This document shows, piece by piece, positions 24,519 to 32,674 of a stretch of DNA of 64,000 nt (positions within the stretch are counted from its first letter, which is position 1; each line of letters starts with the position of its first letter). The translations under genes and the position numbers were made by a program. The stretch is taken from the NCBI RefSeq assembly GCF_003402535.2, contig NZ_AP025171.1, positions 2,108,001 through 2,172,000 on the forward strand, written 5' to 3'. The notes under the pieces are model-generated. The model saw only the letters and a list, made by a program, of their open reading frames with translations. It ran no database searches and had not been told where the DNA came from. Origin of the DNA: Cupriavidus sp. P-10 (GTDB taxonomy: Bacteria > Pseudomonadota > Gammaproteobacteria > Burkholderiales > Burkholderiaceae).

Positions 24519-25138
24519 GCCATTCTTCTCCCGCCGAACGCCAGGCGGCCCGCCGCAAGGCAGTGGCCGCCGCACTGACCGACATCCGGCGCCTGGCCGC
24601 GGGCCAGCCTGACCGCGACGCGCTCGACGCAGTGGCCGCGCGCCTGCAGGCGCTGGCGGCGCAGCGCGAACTGTTCACCCGCGAGGACTTTCCGCCACCG
24701 GCGGATACGGCCAGCGGCGCTTCGACGCGCTACCGGCTGAATCCCGATGATGGCGACGACGCGGCCGCGCTGTACCTGAACTCGATCAATCCGGGCAAGA
24801 CGACCATCCCTCACAACCACGATACCTGGGCCGTGATCGTCGCGGTGGAAGGCCGCGAGTTCAACCGGGTCTACCGCCGCACCGACGACCGCAGCGACCC
24901 GGCTTTCGCGCAGCTTGAAGTGGCGCGCGAGCTGACGGTCGAGCCGGGCACGCCAATCGCCTTCCTGCCTGACGACATCCACAGCATCCACGTGGTCGGC
25001 GAGGCGCCGACGCTGCATTTCCACTGCTATGGCCGACCGCTCGAAACGCTGACGGGCCGCTATGGCGTGCGCCCGGAGAGCGGCGAGATAGTCAACTACA
25101 ACGCCACGCAGATGCAACCGAGCAAGGTGTCGGCATGA
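24515..25138 (+). CDS. Cysteine dioxygenase-family cupin protein
   Basis: A 207-residue non-haem iron cupin. The three metal ligands are visible: His100 and His102 in TIPHNHDTW and His156 in DDIHSIHVVG. It lacks the Cys that forms the Cys-Tyr crosslink in eukaryotic enzymes at the expected spot, as do bacterial thiol dioxygenases of broader range. The expected reaction is O2-dependent oxidation of a thiol (cysteine, 3-mercaptopropionate or similar) to the sulfinic acid. It is translated in overlap with both the ATPase and the PLP enzyme genes, tying it to the imported compound. A paralogous domain forms the N-terminus of the 27333-29564 protein. Confidence 0.85.
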   Translation: MSHSSPAERQAARRKAVAAALTDIRRLAAGQPDRDALDAVAARLQALAAQRELFTREDFPPPADTASGASTRYRLNPDDGDDAAALYLNSINPGKTTIPHNHDTWAVIVAVEGREFNRVYRRTDDRSDPAFAQLEVARELTVEPGTPIAFLPDDIHSIHVVGEAPTLHFHCYGRPLETLTGRYGVRPESGEIVNYNATQMQPSKVSA

Positions 25139-26316
25139 GCGGCGCAGGCAGGCATACGCAGTTGCTGCATGCGGGGGCGGCGACGCTGCGCGACGGCGCG
25201 GGGCCGGTCAATGTGCCGGTGGTGAGGACCAGCACGGTACGCTTCGCCAGCCAGCAGGCACTGGAGTCGCGCCAGCACCGCCGCGCCGCCGGCGAACGCG
25301 TCGCTTCCTACGGCCGCCACGGGCTGGATACGCACGAGGCACTGGAGGACGCGCTGACCACGCTCGAAGGCGGCCATCGCGCATTCCTGGCGCCGTCGGG
25401 GCTGTCGGCGATCACGCTGGTGCTGCTGGCCCTGCTCGGTCCCGGCGACCATGCACTGGTATCCGACAGCGTCTATGCGCCGGTGCGGCGCGTCGACAAG
25501 ACGCTGCTGCGGCGGCTGGGCATCACCATCGAATACTTTTCGCCAGCGCATGACGACCTCGCCGCGCTGATCCGGCCCGAGACCAGGCTCGTCTACCTGG
25601 AATCGCCAAGCTCGCTGTTGTTCGAGGTGCTGGACCTGCCAAGGCTGGCGGCGGTGGCGCGCGAACGCGGCGTGCCGGTGGCCGTGGACAACACCTGGAG
25701 CGGCGGCTGGTTCCTGCAGCCCCTGCGCCTCGGCGCCAATATCTCGATCCAGGCCGCGACCAAATATATTGCCGGGCATTCCGACGTGATGCAGGGCGCG
25801 GTCATCGTGGACAACCCCGCGCTGGCGGAGCGCATCGCCGCCACGCACGAGGCCCTGGGCCTCGCCATCGGCGCCGATGATGCCTACCTGTCGCTGCGCG
25901 GTCTGCGCACGCTGCCGCTGCGCCTGGCCCAGCACCAACGCAATGCCACCGAGGTCGCGCAATGGCTGCAGCGCCACCCACAGGTGGGCCGCGTGTTCTA
26001 CCCGGCGCTGCCGGACGACCCTGGCCACGCGCTGTGGCTGCGCGACTTCAGCGGCGCCAGCGGGCTGGTGTCGTTCGCATTCCGCGATGGAGGTGCCAGC
26101 GCGGCCAGCGAATTTGTCGATGCGTTGCGGTGGTTCTCGATCGGCGCTTCCTGGGGCGGCTACGAAAGCCTCGCGCTGGTCGCCCCGCCGGAACGGCTGC
26201 GCGAGCACCGCACGTGGCAGGGCAATACGCCAGTGGTGCGGCTGCACGTCGGGCTCGAAGACACACAAGACCTGCTGGCCGATCTCGACCAGGCCTTCCA
26301 CCGTACCCTGACCTGA
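25135..26316 (+). CDS. Cystathionine beta-lyase-like PLP enzyme
   Basis: A 393-residue Cys/Met-metabolism PLP enzyme of full length. The PLP Schiff-base lysine is Lys210 in QAATKYIAGHSDVMQG, the phosphate-binding region is FLAPSGLSAITL (~84-95), and YLESPSSLLFEVLD and AVDNTWSGGWFLQP flank the Asp that pairs with the pyridine nitrogen. MetC-type enzymes cleave the C-S bond of cystathionine, cystine or S-substituted cysteines to pyruvate, ammonia and a thiol. In this operon cleavage of an imported S-amino acid is likely. The start ATG 25135 overlaps the dioxygenase stop. Confidence 0.88.
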   Translation: MSGAGRHTQLLHAGAATLRDGAGPVNVPVVRTSTVRFASQQALESRQHRRAAGERVASYGRHGLDTHEALEDALTTLEGGHRAFLAPSGLSAITLVLLALLGPGDHALVSDSVYAPVRRVDKTLLRRLGITIEYFSPAHDDLAALIRPETRLVYLESPSSLLFEVLDLPRLAAVARERGVPVAVDNTWSGGWFLQPLRLGANISIQAATKYIAGHSDVMQGAVIVDNPALAERIAATHEALGLAIGADDAYLSLRGLRTLPLRLAQHQRNATEVAQWLQRHPQVGRVFYPALPDDPGHALWLRDFSGASGLVSFAFRDGGASAASEFVDALRWFSIGASWGGYESLALVAPPERLREHRTWQGNTPVVRLHVGLEDTQDLLADLDQAFHRTLT

Positions 26317-26317
26317 T

Positions 26318-27182
26318 ATGAGCGATCCGGATCAACTCGCCCGCGAAGCGCTGCGCCTGCTCGGGCCGGCGCCAGAAAACTGGGTACCACCACGCGACAG
26401 CTTCGACCACAACGTACTGATCGTCGGCGGCGGCCAGGGCGGCAGCGCCTTTGCGTATGCCCTGCGCCGCGCCGGCATCGGCGGCGTGTCGGTGATCGAC
26501 GCCGCGCCCGACGCCACGCAAGCCGGCGTCTGGCTGACGCGGGCGCGCATGCACAAGCTGCGCACGGTCAAGAACCTGGTTGGCCCCGAACTGGGCGTCA
26601 CCGCGCTGGGCTTCCAGGCCTGGTACGAGGCCCGCCATGGCAGCGAGGCTTACGCAGCGCTGGACCGCATCCCGCGCACCGACTGGGCCGCCTATCTCGA
26701 CTGGTTCCGCCGCTTCCTCGATATCGAGGTCCGCTACGGCACCCAGCTTACGGAGATCGCGCCGCACGAAGGCGCTGCTGTCCCAGGGCTTGCGGTGCAG
26801 CTCGTCGTGAACGGTCAGGCGCGCACGGAAACCACGCGCAAGCTCGCGCTGGCGCGATCGCTACACGCCGCCCACCGGCGAGTGCGACGACGCACTGGGG
26901 GCATCGCCTTATCTCGGCGATGGCCTGCAGTACAACGAGAAGGTCCCGGGCACCGCCCCGTGGCTGGGTGCGATCCACGTCTACAACCCGGCCGGCTATG
27001 CCACCGTCGGCGTACCCCTGGGCGACCTGCCGAGCATGCGGCGCGACATCCCGGCCGCGGTGCGGCGCATCGGCGAGGACCTGTTCCTGGCCGACCTCGA
27101 CCTGCATGAGGCCCGGGCCCGCGCCGACGTGGAGCCGGACTTCAGTCCCGAGTTGTATGCGGGAGCAGTCTGGCGCGGGTGA
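26318..27182 (+). pseudogene. FAD-dependent oxidoreductase with internal out-of-frame deletion
   Basis: The N-terminal ~180 residues form a Rossmann FAD-binding start (VLIVGGGQGGSAFAYALRRAG, residues 33-53) with the rest of an FMO/N-hydroxylase-like domain (RMHKLRTVKNLVGPELGVTALGFQAWYE). After KLALA (~26857) similarity to a dinucleotide-binding protein stops, and the C-terminus continues in another frame: RYTPPTGECDDALGASPYLG, then NPAGYATVGVPLGDLPSM to the TGA at 27182. The NAD(P) domain in the middle, roughly 150 residues, is deleted and the frame is lost. If translated from 26318 the protein ends at 27109 with a nonsense tail. The gene was the last of the ABC operon. Confidence 0.78.
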
Positions 27183-27192
27183 GTGGGGTGCG

Positions 27193-27223
27193 GCCGGGGC
27201 ATGCCAACAGTGCCTGCCCCGGC
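27193..27223. terminator. Stem-loop between convergent operons
   Basis: GCCGGGGCA at 27193-27201 pairs perfectly with TGCCCCGGC at 27215-27223 around a 13-base loop. It lies just after the flavoprotein relic and before the end of the opposing cupin-rhodanese gene, so it could end transcription from either side. There is no U-tract. Confidence 0.5.
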
Positions 27224-27232
27224 GGCTACGCG

Positions 27233-27331
27233 CTATGGCTTGCCGCCGTACTGCTGCTGAAGCTGCACCAGCAGCGGCGAGCGCGGCACCAGGTCGAGAC
27301 GGGCCTCCAGCCCGAGCAGCCAGACGCCCAT
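27233..27331 (-). other. Possible 32-residue frame after the cupin-rhodanese gene
   Basis: An ATG at 27331, four bases after the preceding TGA (27333-27335), opens a 32-codon frame, MGVWLLGLEARLDLVPRSPL, then VQLQQQYGGKP. It has good codon character for this genome but no recognised family. It is either a small protein co-translated with the upstream gene or the tail of a lost gene. Confidence 0.3.
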
Positions 27332-27332
27332 C

Positions 27333-29564
27333 TCAGTGCGCCAGGAGCCGGATGCCGATGTCCCCTTCGCGCTCAAGCTGCGCAACCAGTCCGATCTCCC
27401 AGTCCAGGTAGGCCCGGAATCCTGCATCGCGCAGCGCTTCGTCGGCGTGGTGGTACGGGCTGTACCAGTAATCCTCCTCGCCGGTCAGCACGCCCTGCGC
27501 GCCGCTGCCGGTGGGCAGCCCCGCCGCCGTCCATGCTTGCGTGCCTCCGGCCAGGTAGCGCACGTCACGGCCGCTGCGCGCCGCCAGTTCCGCCGCCACA
27601 ATGCGCGCCAGCACACCGTCCGATGACGTGACCAGCAACGTTTCGGCGGCGGGAATCCCGGCAATCAGCGCCTCTAGCCGGTCCGGCACCGCGAACTGCG
27701 CGCCGGCAACATGGCGCTTCTCGTAGGCGGCGCGCCGCTCGACGTCGAAGACGCGTGCCCCGCCTGCCTGCAACAGCGCATCGGCCTGCTGCGCCGACAC
27801 CGGCTGCGCCGCGTGCCGCGACGTCAGCACGCGAAGCGGCTCCGCGCCGGTGTCGACCGCGGCGTCGGGCGACGGGGCATACACGAACACCTCGTGCGCG
27901 CCCAGTTGCGCCAGCCACGCACCGGTGGTCAGCGCCCGCACGCCGTCCCAGTCGGCGAGCACGATCCGCGCATGGCGCGTTGCCGCGTATTCGTCCGTGG
28001 CTTGCACCAGTTGCCCGCCAGGCGCCCAGCGCCAGCCCGGCAGGTGGCCGGCCTCATATTCGGCGCGCGTGCGCACATCGAAACGATACAAGGTGTGCTG
28101 TCCGGCTTCTCGCTCCAGCCGCGCCAGGCCGGCGGCATCGAGACGGCGTACACCGGCGCGCGAGGCGACAGCCTCGGCACGGCCACGGGCGGCTTCACGT
28201 GCCGCCTCCGCCGGTTCGGGCAGCGGTGTATGGCGACCGTGGGCCAGCGTGCGGCCATCCAGCAGCCAGGCCATGGTGCCGTCCTTGAGCGAGACCACCG
28301 GGTTGGGCACCCCCGCGTCGATCAGCGTCTGTGCGCCGACGATGCTGCGGGTGCGGCCCGCGCAGTTGACCACGACCAGCGTTTCCGGCCGCGGCGCCAG
28401 CTCGCCAATGCGGTAGACCAGTTCCGCGCCGGGCAGGCTGTGCGCGAAGGGCAGGCTGAAGTCGGCAAACTCCTCGGTGGTGCGGCTATCCACCACCACC
28501 AGGTCGTCGCCGCGCTCGATGCGTTGCTGCAGTTCGTCGGCGCTGATCCAGGGCGTGTGCTTCTGGTGCTCGATGACTTCGCCGAAAGCCTTGCTGGGGA
28601 CGTTGCTGCCGGAGAACACCTCGAACCCCGCCGTCGCCCATGCCTGCGTGCCGCCGGTCAGCACCGACACGTTGCGCCAGCCCAGCCGCAGCAGCTTGGC
28701 GGCCCCCTGGTGCGCCAGGCGATCGCCGCCATCGTCGCCATCGTCGCCATCAGTCAGGACGATGCGCGTATCGCGGCGCGGCACCAGCCGGTCGATCAAC
28801 AGTTCCAGCCGCCACAGCGGTGCCGAAGCCGCAAGCAACAGGTGCCCGCGCACAAAGACACCGGTCTCGCGCACGTCCAGCAGCGCGATCTCGTCGCCAT
28901 CCGCCAGCGCCGCCTTCAGCGCGACCGCGTCGATGGCGGCATGGGCGATATGCCTGGGCGGCCCGAAGTGCCGATAGCTGCCGCCCGCGGCGCTTTCAAA
29001 CACCACGCGCCCGCTCAGGCGGTCGAGCGCCAGGCCATAGAAATGCAGGTGCAGGCCGGGCTCATTGCCGATCAGCTCGATGGTATGGACGTCGTCGGGC
29101 AACAGCGTCACGGAGCTGCCGCTCGCGACATCGCTGCGACCGGTCTCGGTCAGGCGGTCGCGTACGGGGTCGTCGGTGGCTTCCCGGCGATAGAAGACAT
29201 TGCGCTCATTGCCGGTGATGCCGGCAATGATGGCCCACGTGGTGTGGTCATGCGGCGGCTGTGCCTTGCCCGGCAGCCCGGCGGAGACGTACAGCGCATA
29301 GCGGCCATCGAGATCCTCCGAGAGGCGATAGACCTGCGCGGGATTGTCGGCCGAGACAGGAAAGTGCGCCGCCGGGAACAAGTCGCGTTGCGCGCCCAGC
29401 CGCTCCAGCGCTCGCGCCACGGTCTGCAGCGTCTCGCGGCCAGGATGCGGGGCAGGCTCCAGCAACTGTCTTGCCTCGGCGATGAAGGCGGCCACGGCCG
29501 CGTGGCGCCGGCTGGCAACGTCGCTGCCCGGCACCGCTGATGGGGAAAGGTTCTGTTGGGTCAT
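27333..29564 (-). CDS. Cysteine dioxygenase-like cupin fused to four rhodanese domains
   Basis: A 743-residue cytoplasmic protein with no signal peptide. Residues ~20-195 form a cysteine-dioxygenase-like cupin with metal ligands His105 and His107 (PPHDHTTW) and His160 (DDVHTIEL). Four rhodanese modules follow at ~205-315, 335-440, 473-570 and 585-685, then a conserved tail (DYWYSPYHHADEALRDAGF, FRAYLDWEIGLVAQLE). Only the second module has an active-site loop with cysteine (Cys401 in CAGRTRS), and I see no other cysteine in the whole protein; the other modules have Asp or Ser there. A plausible role is coupling thiol oxidation to sulfane-sulfur transfer. It is convergent to the ABC operon and divergent from a Bug plus a second four-rhodanese gene. 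Confidence 0.85.
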   Translation of the reverse strand: MTQQNLSPSAVPGSDVASRRHAAVAAFIAEARQLLEPAPHPGRETLQTVARALERLGAQRDLFPAAHFPVSADNPAQVYRLSEDLDGRYALYVSAGLPGKAQPPHDHTTWAIIAGITGNERNVFYRREATDDPVRDRLTETGRSDVASGSSVTLLPDDVHTIELIGNEPGLHLHFYGLALDRLSGRVVFESAAGGSYRHFGPPRHIAHAAIDAVALKAALADGDEIALLDVRETGVFVRGHLLLAASAPLWRLELLIDRLVPRRDTRIVLTDGDDGDDGGDRLAHQGAAKLLRLGWRNVSVLTGGTQAWATAGFEVFSGSNVPSKAFGEVIEHQKHTPWISADELQQRIERGDDLVVVDSRTTEEFADFSLPFAHSLPGAELVYRIGELAPRPETLVVVNCAGRTRSIVGAQTLIDAGVPNPVVSLKDGTMAWLLDGRTLAHGRHTPLPEPAEAAREAARGRAEAVASRAGVRRLDAAGLARLEREAGQHTLYRFDVRTRAEYEAGHLPGWRWAPGGQLVQATDEYAATRHARIVLADWDGVRALTTGAWLAQLGAHEVFVYAPSPDAAVDTGAEPLRVLTSRHAAQPVSAQQADALLQAGGARVFDVERRAAYEKRHVAGAQFAVPDRLEALIAGIPAAETLLVTSSDGVLARIVAAELAARSGRDVRYLAGGTQAWTAAGLPTGSGAQGVLTGEEDYWYSPYHHADEALRDAGFRAYLDWEIGLVAQLEREGDIGIRLLAH

Positions 29565-29788
29565 GCGCCGACTTTAACGCCGCCATGAAGCGGTGCAAAA
29601 GAAGGCTTTCGAGTATCAACATGCTGCCCGCGTCCATCGCCGCCCGTCGCGGCCAGCGGCATGCCGCATATCCATAGGCTCAAACATTCGTTGGTGCGGG
29701 CCGGCCGGATTCGTAAGCTTGATGGTCCTGTCAGGCCTTCGCACTTCCGTGCCCACAACGGCCTGCAGGCTCCCTTCCAGGTCTTGCC

Positions 29789-30775
29789 ATGCTCCGCCGC
29801 AACTTTCTCCGCGCTCTCCTTGCTCTTTCGCCAGCGATGCTGGCCGCCCCGCCGCTTCCGGCGACTGCCGCCGACGCGGCGTTTCCCACGCGCCCTGTGC
29901 GCATCGTGGTGCCGGTCGCACCCGGCGGCAGCGCTGACAAGCTGGCGCGCACGCTTGCCACCCGGCTCAGCGAGCTGTGGCAGCAACCGGTGATGGTGGA
30001 CAACGTGGTCGGCGCCAGCGGCACCATCGGCGCGGCGCAGGTCGCGAAGGCCAGGCCGGACGGCCACGTGCTGCTGCTTGGCGGCGAAGGCGTGACGCTT
30101 AACGCCTCGCTGTTCAAGAACCTGCCGTATGACACCAGCCATGCCTTCCGCGGCGTCACCAAGGCCGTGGTGAACCCGCAGGTGCTGGTCGTCAGGCCGG
30201 ACCTGGGGGTACGAAGCTTCCAGGATTACCTGGCCCTGGCCCGCCGCAAGCCGGGAGAACTGGCGCTGGGGCTGCCCGGCAATGGCGGCATCGCGCACGT
30301 CGCCCATGAAATGTTGTCGCGCCAGCTTGGCTTCAAGGTCAACTACATTCCTTATCCCGGAGGAGCGCCGGCTACGGTGGACCTGCTCGGCGGCCATATC
30401 GACGCCACGCTGATCACACTGGCCGCGGTGACCGACTATGTACGGGCAGGCAAGCTCACGGCGCTGGCGGTCACCACGCCGTATCGCTCCAGGGCACTCC
30501 CGCAGGTACCCACGCTGGCCGAGGCCGGCGCCGCGGGATTCTCCGTGGAGAGCTGGCAAGGACTGCTTGCCCCCGCTGCGACCCCGGCCGCCGTGGTTGA
30601 CCGTATCAGCCGCGATGTGGCGGCGGTGCTGCAAGCACCCGCCACGCGCAGCCAGCTGGAGGATGCGGGCTATGTCGTGGTTGCCTCGTCGGCGCAGGAG
30701 CTGGATGCCACGCTGTCGCGCGACCTGCCCCGCTACGCCTCCGTGATTGCCTCATCCGGCATCGCCTTGCGCTGA
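29789..30775 (+). CDS. Bug/TctC-family periplasmic solute receptor
   Basis: A 328-residue Bug receptor. The signal peptide begins with a twin-arginine-like MLRRNFLRALLAL and ends near PATAADA. The core shows FPTRPVRIVVPVAPGGSADKLA, VDNVVGASGTIGAAQVA, DGHVLLLGGEGVTLN and YIPYPGGAPATVDLLGGHID. It lies 17 bp ahead of the rhodanese gene and is divergent from the cupin-rhodanese gene, so it probably binds an organosulfur acid handled by those enzymes (inference). The 225-bp divergent gap holds the promoters. Confidence 0.9.
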   Translation: MLRRNFLRALLALSPAMLAAPPLPATAADAAFPTRPVRIVVPVAPGGSADKLARTLATRLSELWQQPVMVDNVVGASGTIGAAQVAKARPDGHVLLLGGEGVTLNASLFKNLPYDTSHAFRGVTKAVVNPQVLVVRPDLGVRSFQDYLALARRKPGELALGLPGNGGIAHVAHEMLSRQLGFKVNYIPYPGGAPATVDLLGGHIDATLITLAAVTDYVRAGKLTALAVTTPYRSRALPQVPTLAEAGAAGFSVESWQGLLAPAATPAAVVDRISRDVAAVLQAPATRSQLEDAGYVVVASSAQELDATLSRDLPRYASVIASSGIALR

Positions 30776-30792
30776 CAGCCGCCATCACAACA

Positions 30793-32439
30793 ATGACCGA
30801 CATGACCCATACCATCGACGCCGCCACGCTGCGCAACTGGCTGAATGATGGCCAGTCGTTGGCCCTGTTCGACGTGCGCGAGCATGGCCAGTACGGCGAA
30901 GGCCATCCCTTCTTTGCCGTCCCCCTGCCCTACAGCCGCCTGGAACTGGAGGTTGGCCGCCTGGCGCCGCGCCACGCGGAGCGTATCGTCTTGCTCGACG
31001 ACGGTGCCAGCGACGTGGCAGCGCGCGCTGCGCGCCGGCTTGCGCAACTTGGCTACGCTGACGTGACGTTGCTGGCCGGCGGTGCGCCTGCCTGGGCGGC
31101 CGCCGGATACACCTTGTTCAAAGGCGTGAACGTGCCTTCCAAGACGTTTGGCGAACTGGTCGAGCATATCCAGCACACGCCGCGTCTGAGCGCCGATGCA
31201 TTTGCCGCGCGCCGGGCCGCCGGTGAGCCGTTCGTGCTCGTGGACGGCCGCACCGGGGAAGAACACCGCAAGATGACCATCCCCGGCGCACTGGGGTGTC
31301 CCAACGGAGAACTGGCGCTGCGCCTGCCGGCTCTGCTGACCAATCCGAATACGCCAGTTGTCGTGCATTGTGCGGGGCGCACGCGCAGCATCATTGGCGC
31401 CCAGACGGTGTTGAACCTCGGCTTGCCCAACCCGGTGCTCGCGCTGGAGAACGGCACGCAGGGCTGGTATCTGGCAGGCCATGCGCTGGAACACGGCAGC
31501 GAGCGCTCCGCCGACGCCGTACCCACCACGCCCCTTCTGCAGGTTGCCCGCGATCGATCCGCCACGCTGCTGCGGCGCTTCGGCCTGCCGTCCCTGTCTA
31601 CGGCACAGGCGCAGCAATGGCTCGATGACGCGCACCGCACCACCTACCTCTTCGATATCCGCACCGCGGAGGAATTCGCCCGGCACTCGATCGAAGGCGC
31701 CATCCACGCACCCGGCGGGCAACTGGTCCAGGCCACGGACCGCTATATCGGCGTGCGCGGCAGCCGTGTCATCGTGTTCGACGATGACGGTGTGCGCGCA
31801 CCTGTGATCGCCAGCTGGCTGCACCAGCTGGGCTATGAGAGCGCCGTCCTTGCCGATGGCCTGGATGCGGCGGTCAAGGTGCGGGCGTGGCCGCAGCCGG
31901 ACCTCGGCGGGGGCCCGCGTGTACTCGACGCCGGGCAACTGCGCAAACTGCACGGTGAAGCCGCAGCACTGGCGATCATCGATCTGCGCGAAAGCGCCGC
32001 GTTCGATCAGGGCCACGCGCAAGGCTCGGTATGGTCGATCCGGCCGCGCCTGCTGCAAGCGCTGCAGTCACTACGCACGACGCCGGAGGATCCCGTGGTA
32101 TTGCTCGCGAGCGAGCCCGATGTGGCTGCCCTCGCCTGGAAAGACCTGGTGGACGCGGGCTACGGCAATGTCTTCCGCACCGACGAAGGCTATCAAACGT
32201 GGCTGTCGGCCGGGCTGGCGCCAGCCGTGGATGCCGAGCCGTTGCCCCCGGCTACGCGCATCGATTACCTGTTCTTCGTGCATGACCGCCACGAAGGCAA
32301 CCAGGACGCGGCCAGGGCGTACCTGGCCTGGGAGACCGGGCTGATCGCCCAGTGCGAGGAAGATGAACTACAGGTGTTCCGCATTCCGGCGGATACGCGT
32401 AGCTCGCCGCCCGAGGCGGGCGCGACAAGGAGCGCATAG
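30793..32439 (+). CDS. Four-domain rhodanese protein
   Basis: A 548-residue protein made of four rhodanese modules (~8-108, 130-232, 270-365 and 375-475) plus the same kind of conserved tail seen in the cupin fusion (DYLFFVHDRHEGNQDAARAY, LAWETGLIAQ). Only the second module keeps the catalytic loop, CAGRTRS with Cys193; the others carry DDGASD, DDDGVR and ASEPDV instead. It is the cupin-less paralogue of the 27333-29564 protein. Rhodaneses transfer sulfane sulfur to cyanide, sulfite or protein thiols. The acceptor here is unknown. The start ATG 30793 follows the Bug stop by 17 bp. Confidence 0.88.
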   Translation: MTDMTHTIDAATLRNWLNDGQSLALFDVREHGQYGEGHPFFAVPLPYSRLELEVGRLAPRHAERIVLLDDGASDVAARAARRLAQLGYADVTLLAGGAPAWAAAGYTLFKGVNVPSKTFGELVEHIQHTPRLSADAFAARRAAGEPFVLVDGRTGEEHRKMTIPGALGCPNGELALRLPALLTNPNTPVVVHCAGRTRSIIGAQTVLNLGLPNPVLALENGTQGWYLAGHALEHGSERSADAVPTTPLLQVARDRSATLLRRFGLPSLSTAQAQQWLDDAHRTTYLFDIRTAEEFARHSIEGAIHAPGGQLVQATDRYIGVRGSRVIVFDDDGVRAPVIASWLHQLGYESAVLADGLDAAVKVRAWPQPDLGGGPRVLDAGQLRKLHGEAAALAIIDLRESAAFDQGHAQGSVWSIRPRLLQALQSLRTTPEDPVVLLASEPDVAALAWKDLVDAGYGNVFRTDEGYQTWLSAGLAPAVDAEPLPPATRIDYLFFVHDRHEGNQDAARAYLAWETGLIAQCEEDELQVFRIPADTRSSPPEAGATRSA

Positions 32440-32488
32440 CACAGTCAGGACGCGCCGCTCCGTCCACGTTGCTCCGCAAGGGCCAGCC

Positions 32489-32537
32489 GCCCGCCCCCGC
32501 CACCTTGCCCTGCGGGGGCGGGGGCGGGGGCGGGGGC
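32489..32537 (+). terminator. GC-only hairpin with four G5 tracts after the rhodanese gene
   Basis: CCGCCCGCCCCCGCC (32488-32502) can pair with the run of GGGGGC repeated about four times (32514-32537) to make a strong stem 50 bp past the rhodanese stop. The four G5 tracts could also fold as a G-quadruplex. Terminator function is inferred. Confidence 0.45.
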
Positions 32538-32547
32538 GCAGGGCATG

Positions 32548-32671
32548 CTAGAACAACGCCCCCGTCGGCGGCACGCCGAACGTCTTGCCCTTCCCCGCCA
32601 GTTCCAGCACGCGGCGCGAGAACGGTTCATCACGGGTGCCGACGTGCTGCTCGACCGCGAAGAAGTGGGGC
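32548..32671 (-). pseudogene. C-terminal fragment of an unidentified enzyme
   Basis: The minus strand gives about 40 residues ending at TAG 32548-32550: KAPHFFAVEQHVGTRDEPFS, then VLELAGKGKTFGVPPTGALF. It has normal codon use but no start. It adjoins the end of the broken binding-protein gene, so it is the tail of a gene whose body was deleted. The family is not recognised. Confidence 0.4.
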
Positions 32672-32674
32672 GCC

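Noticed and set aside
27711..29540. Plus-strand open frame of 609 codons
   Set aside because: It is antisense to the cupin-rhodanese gene; the product is rich in Arg, His and Gln without any fold signal.
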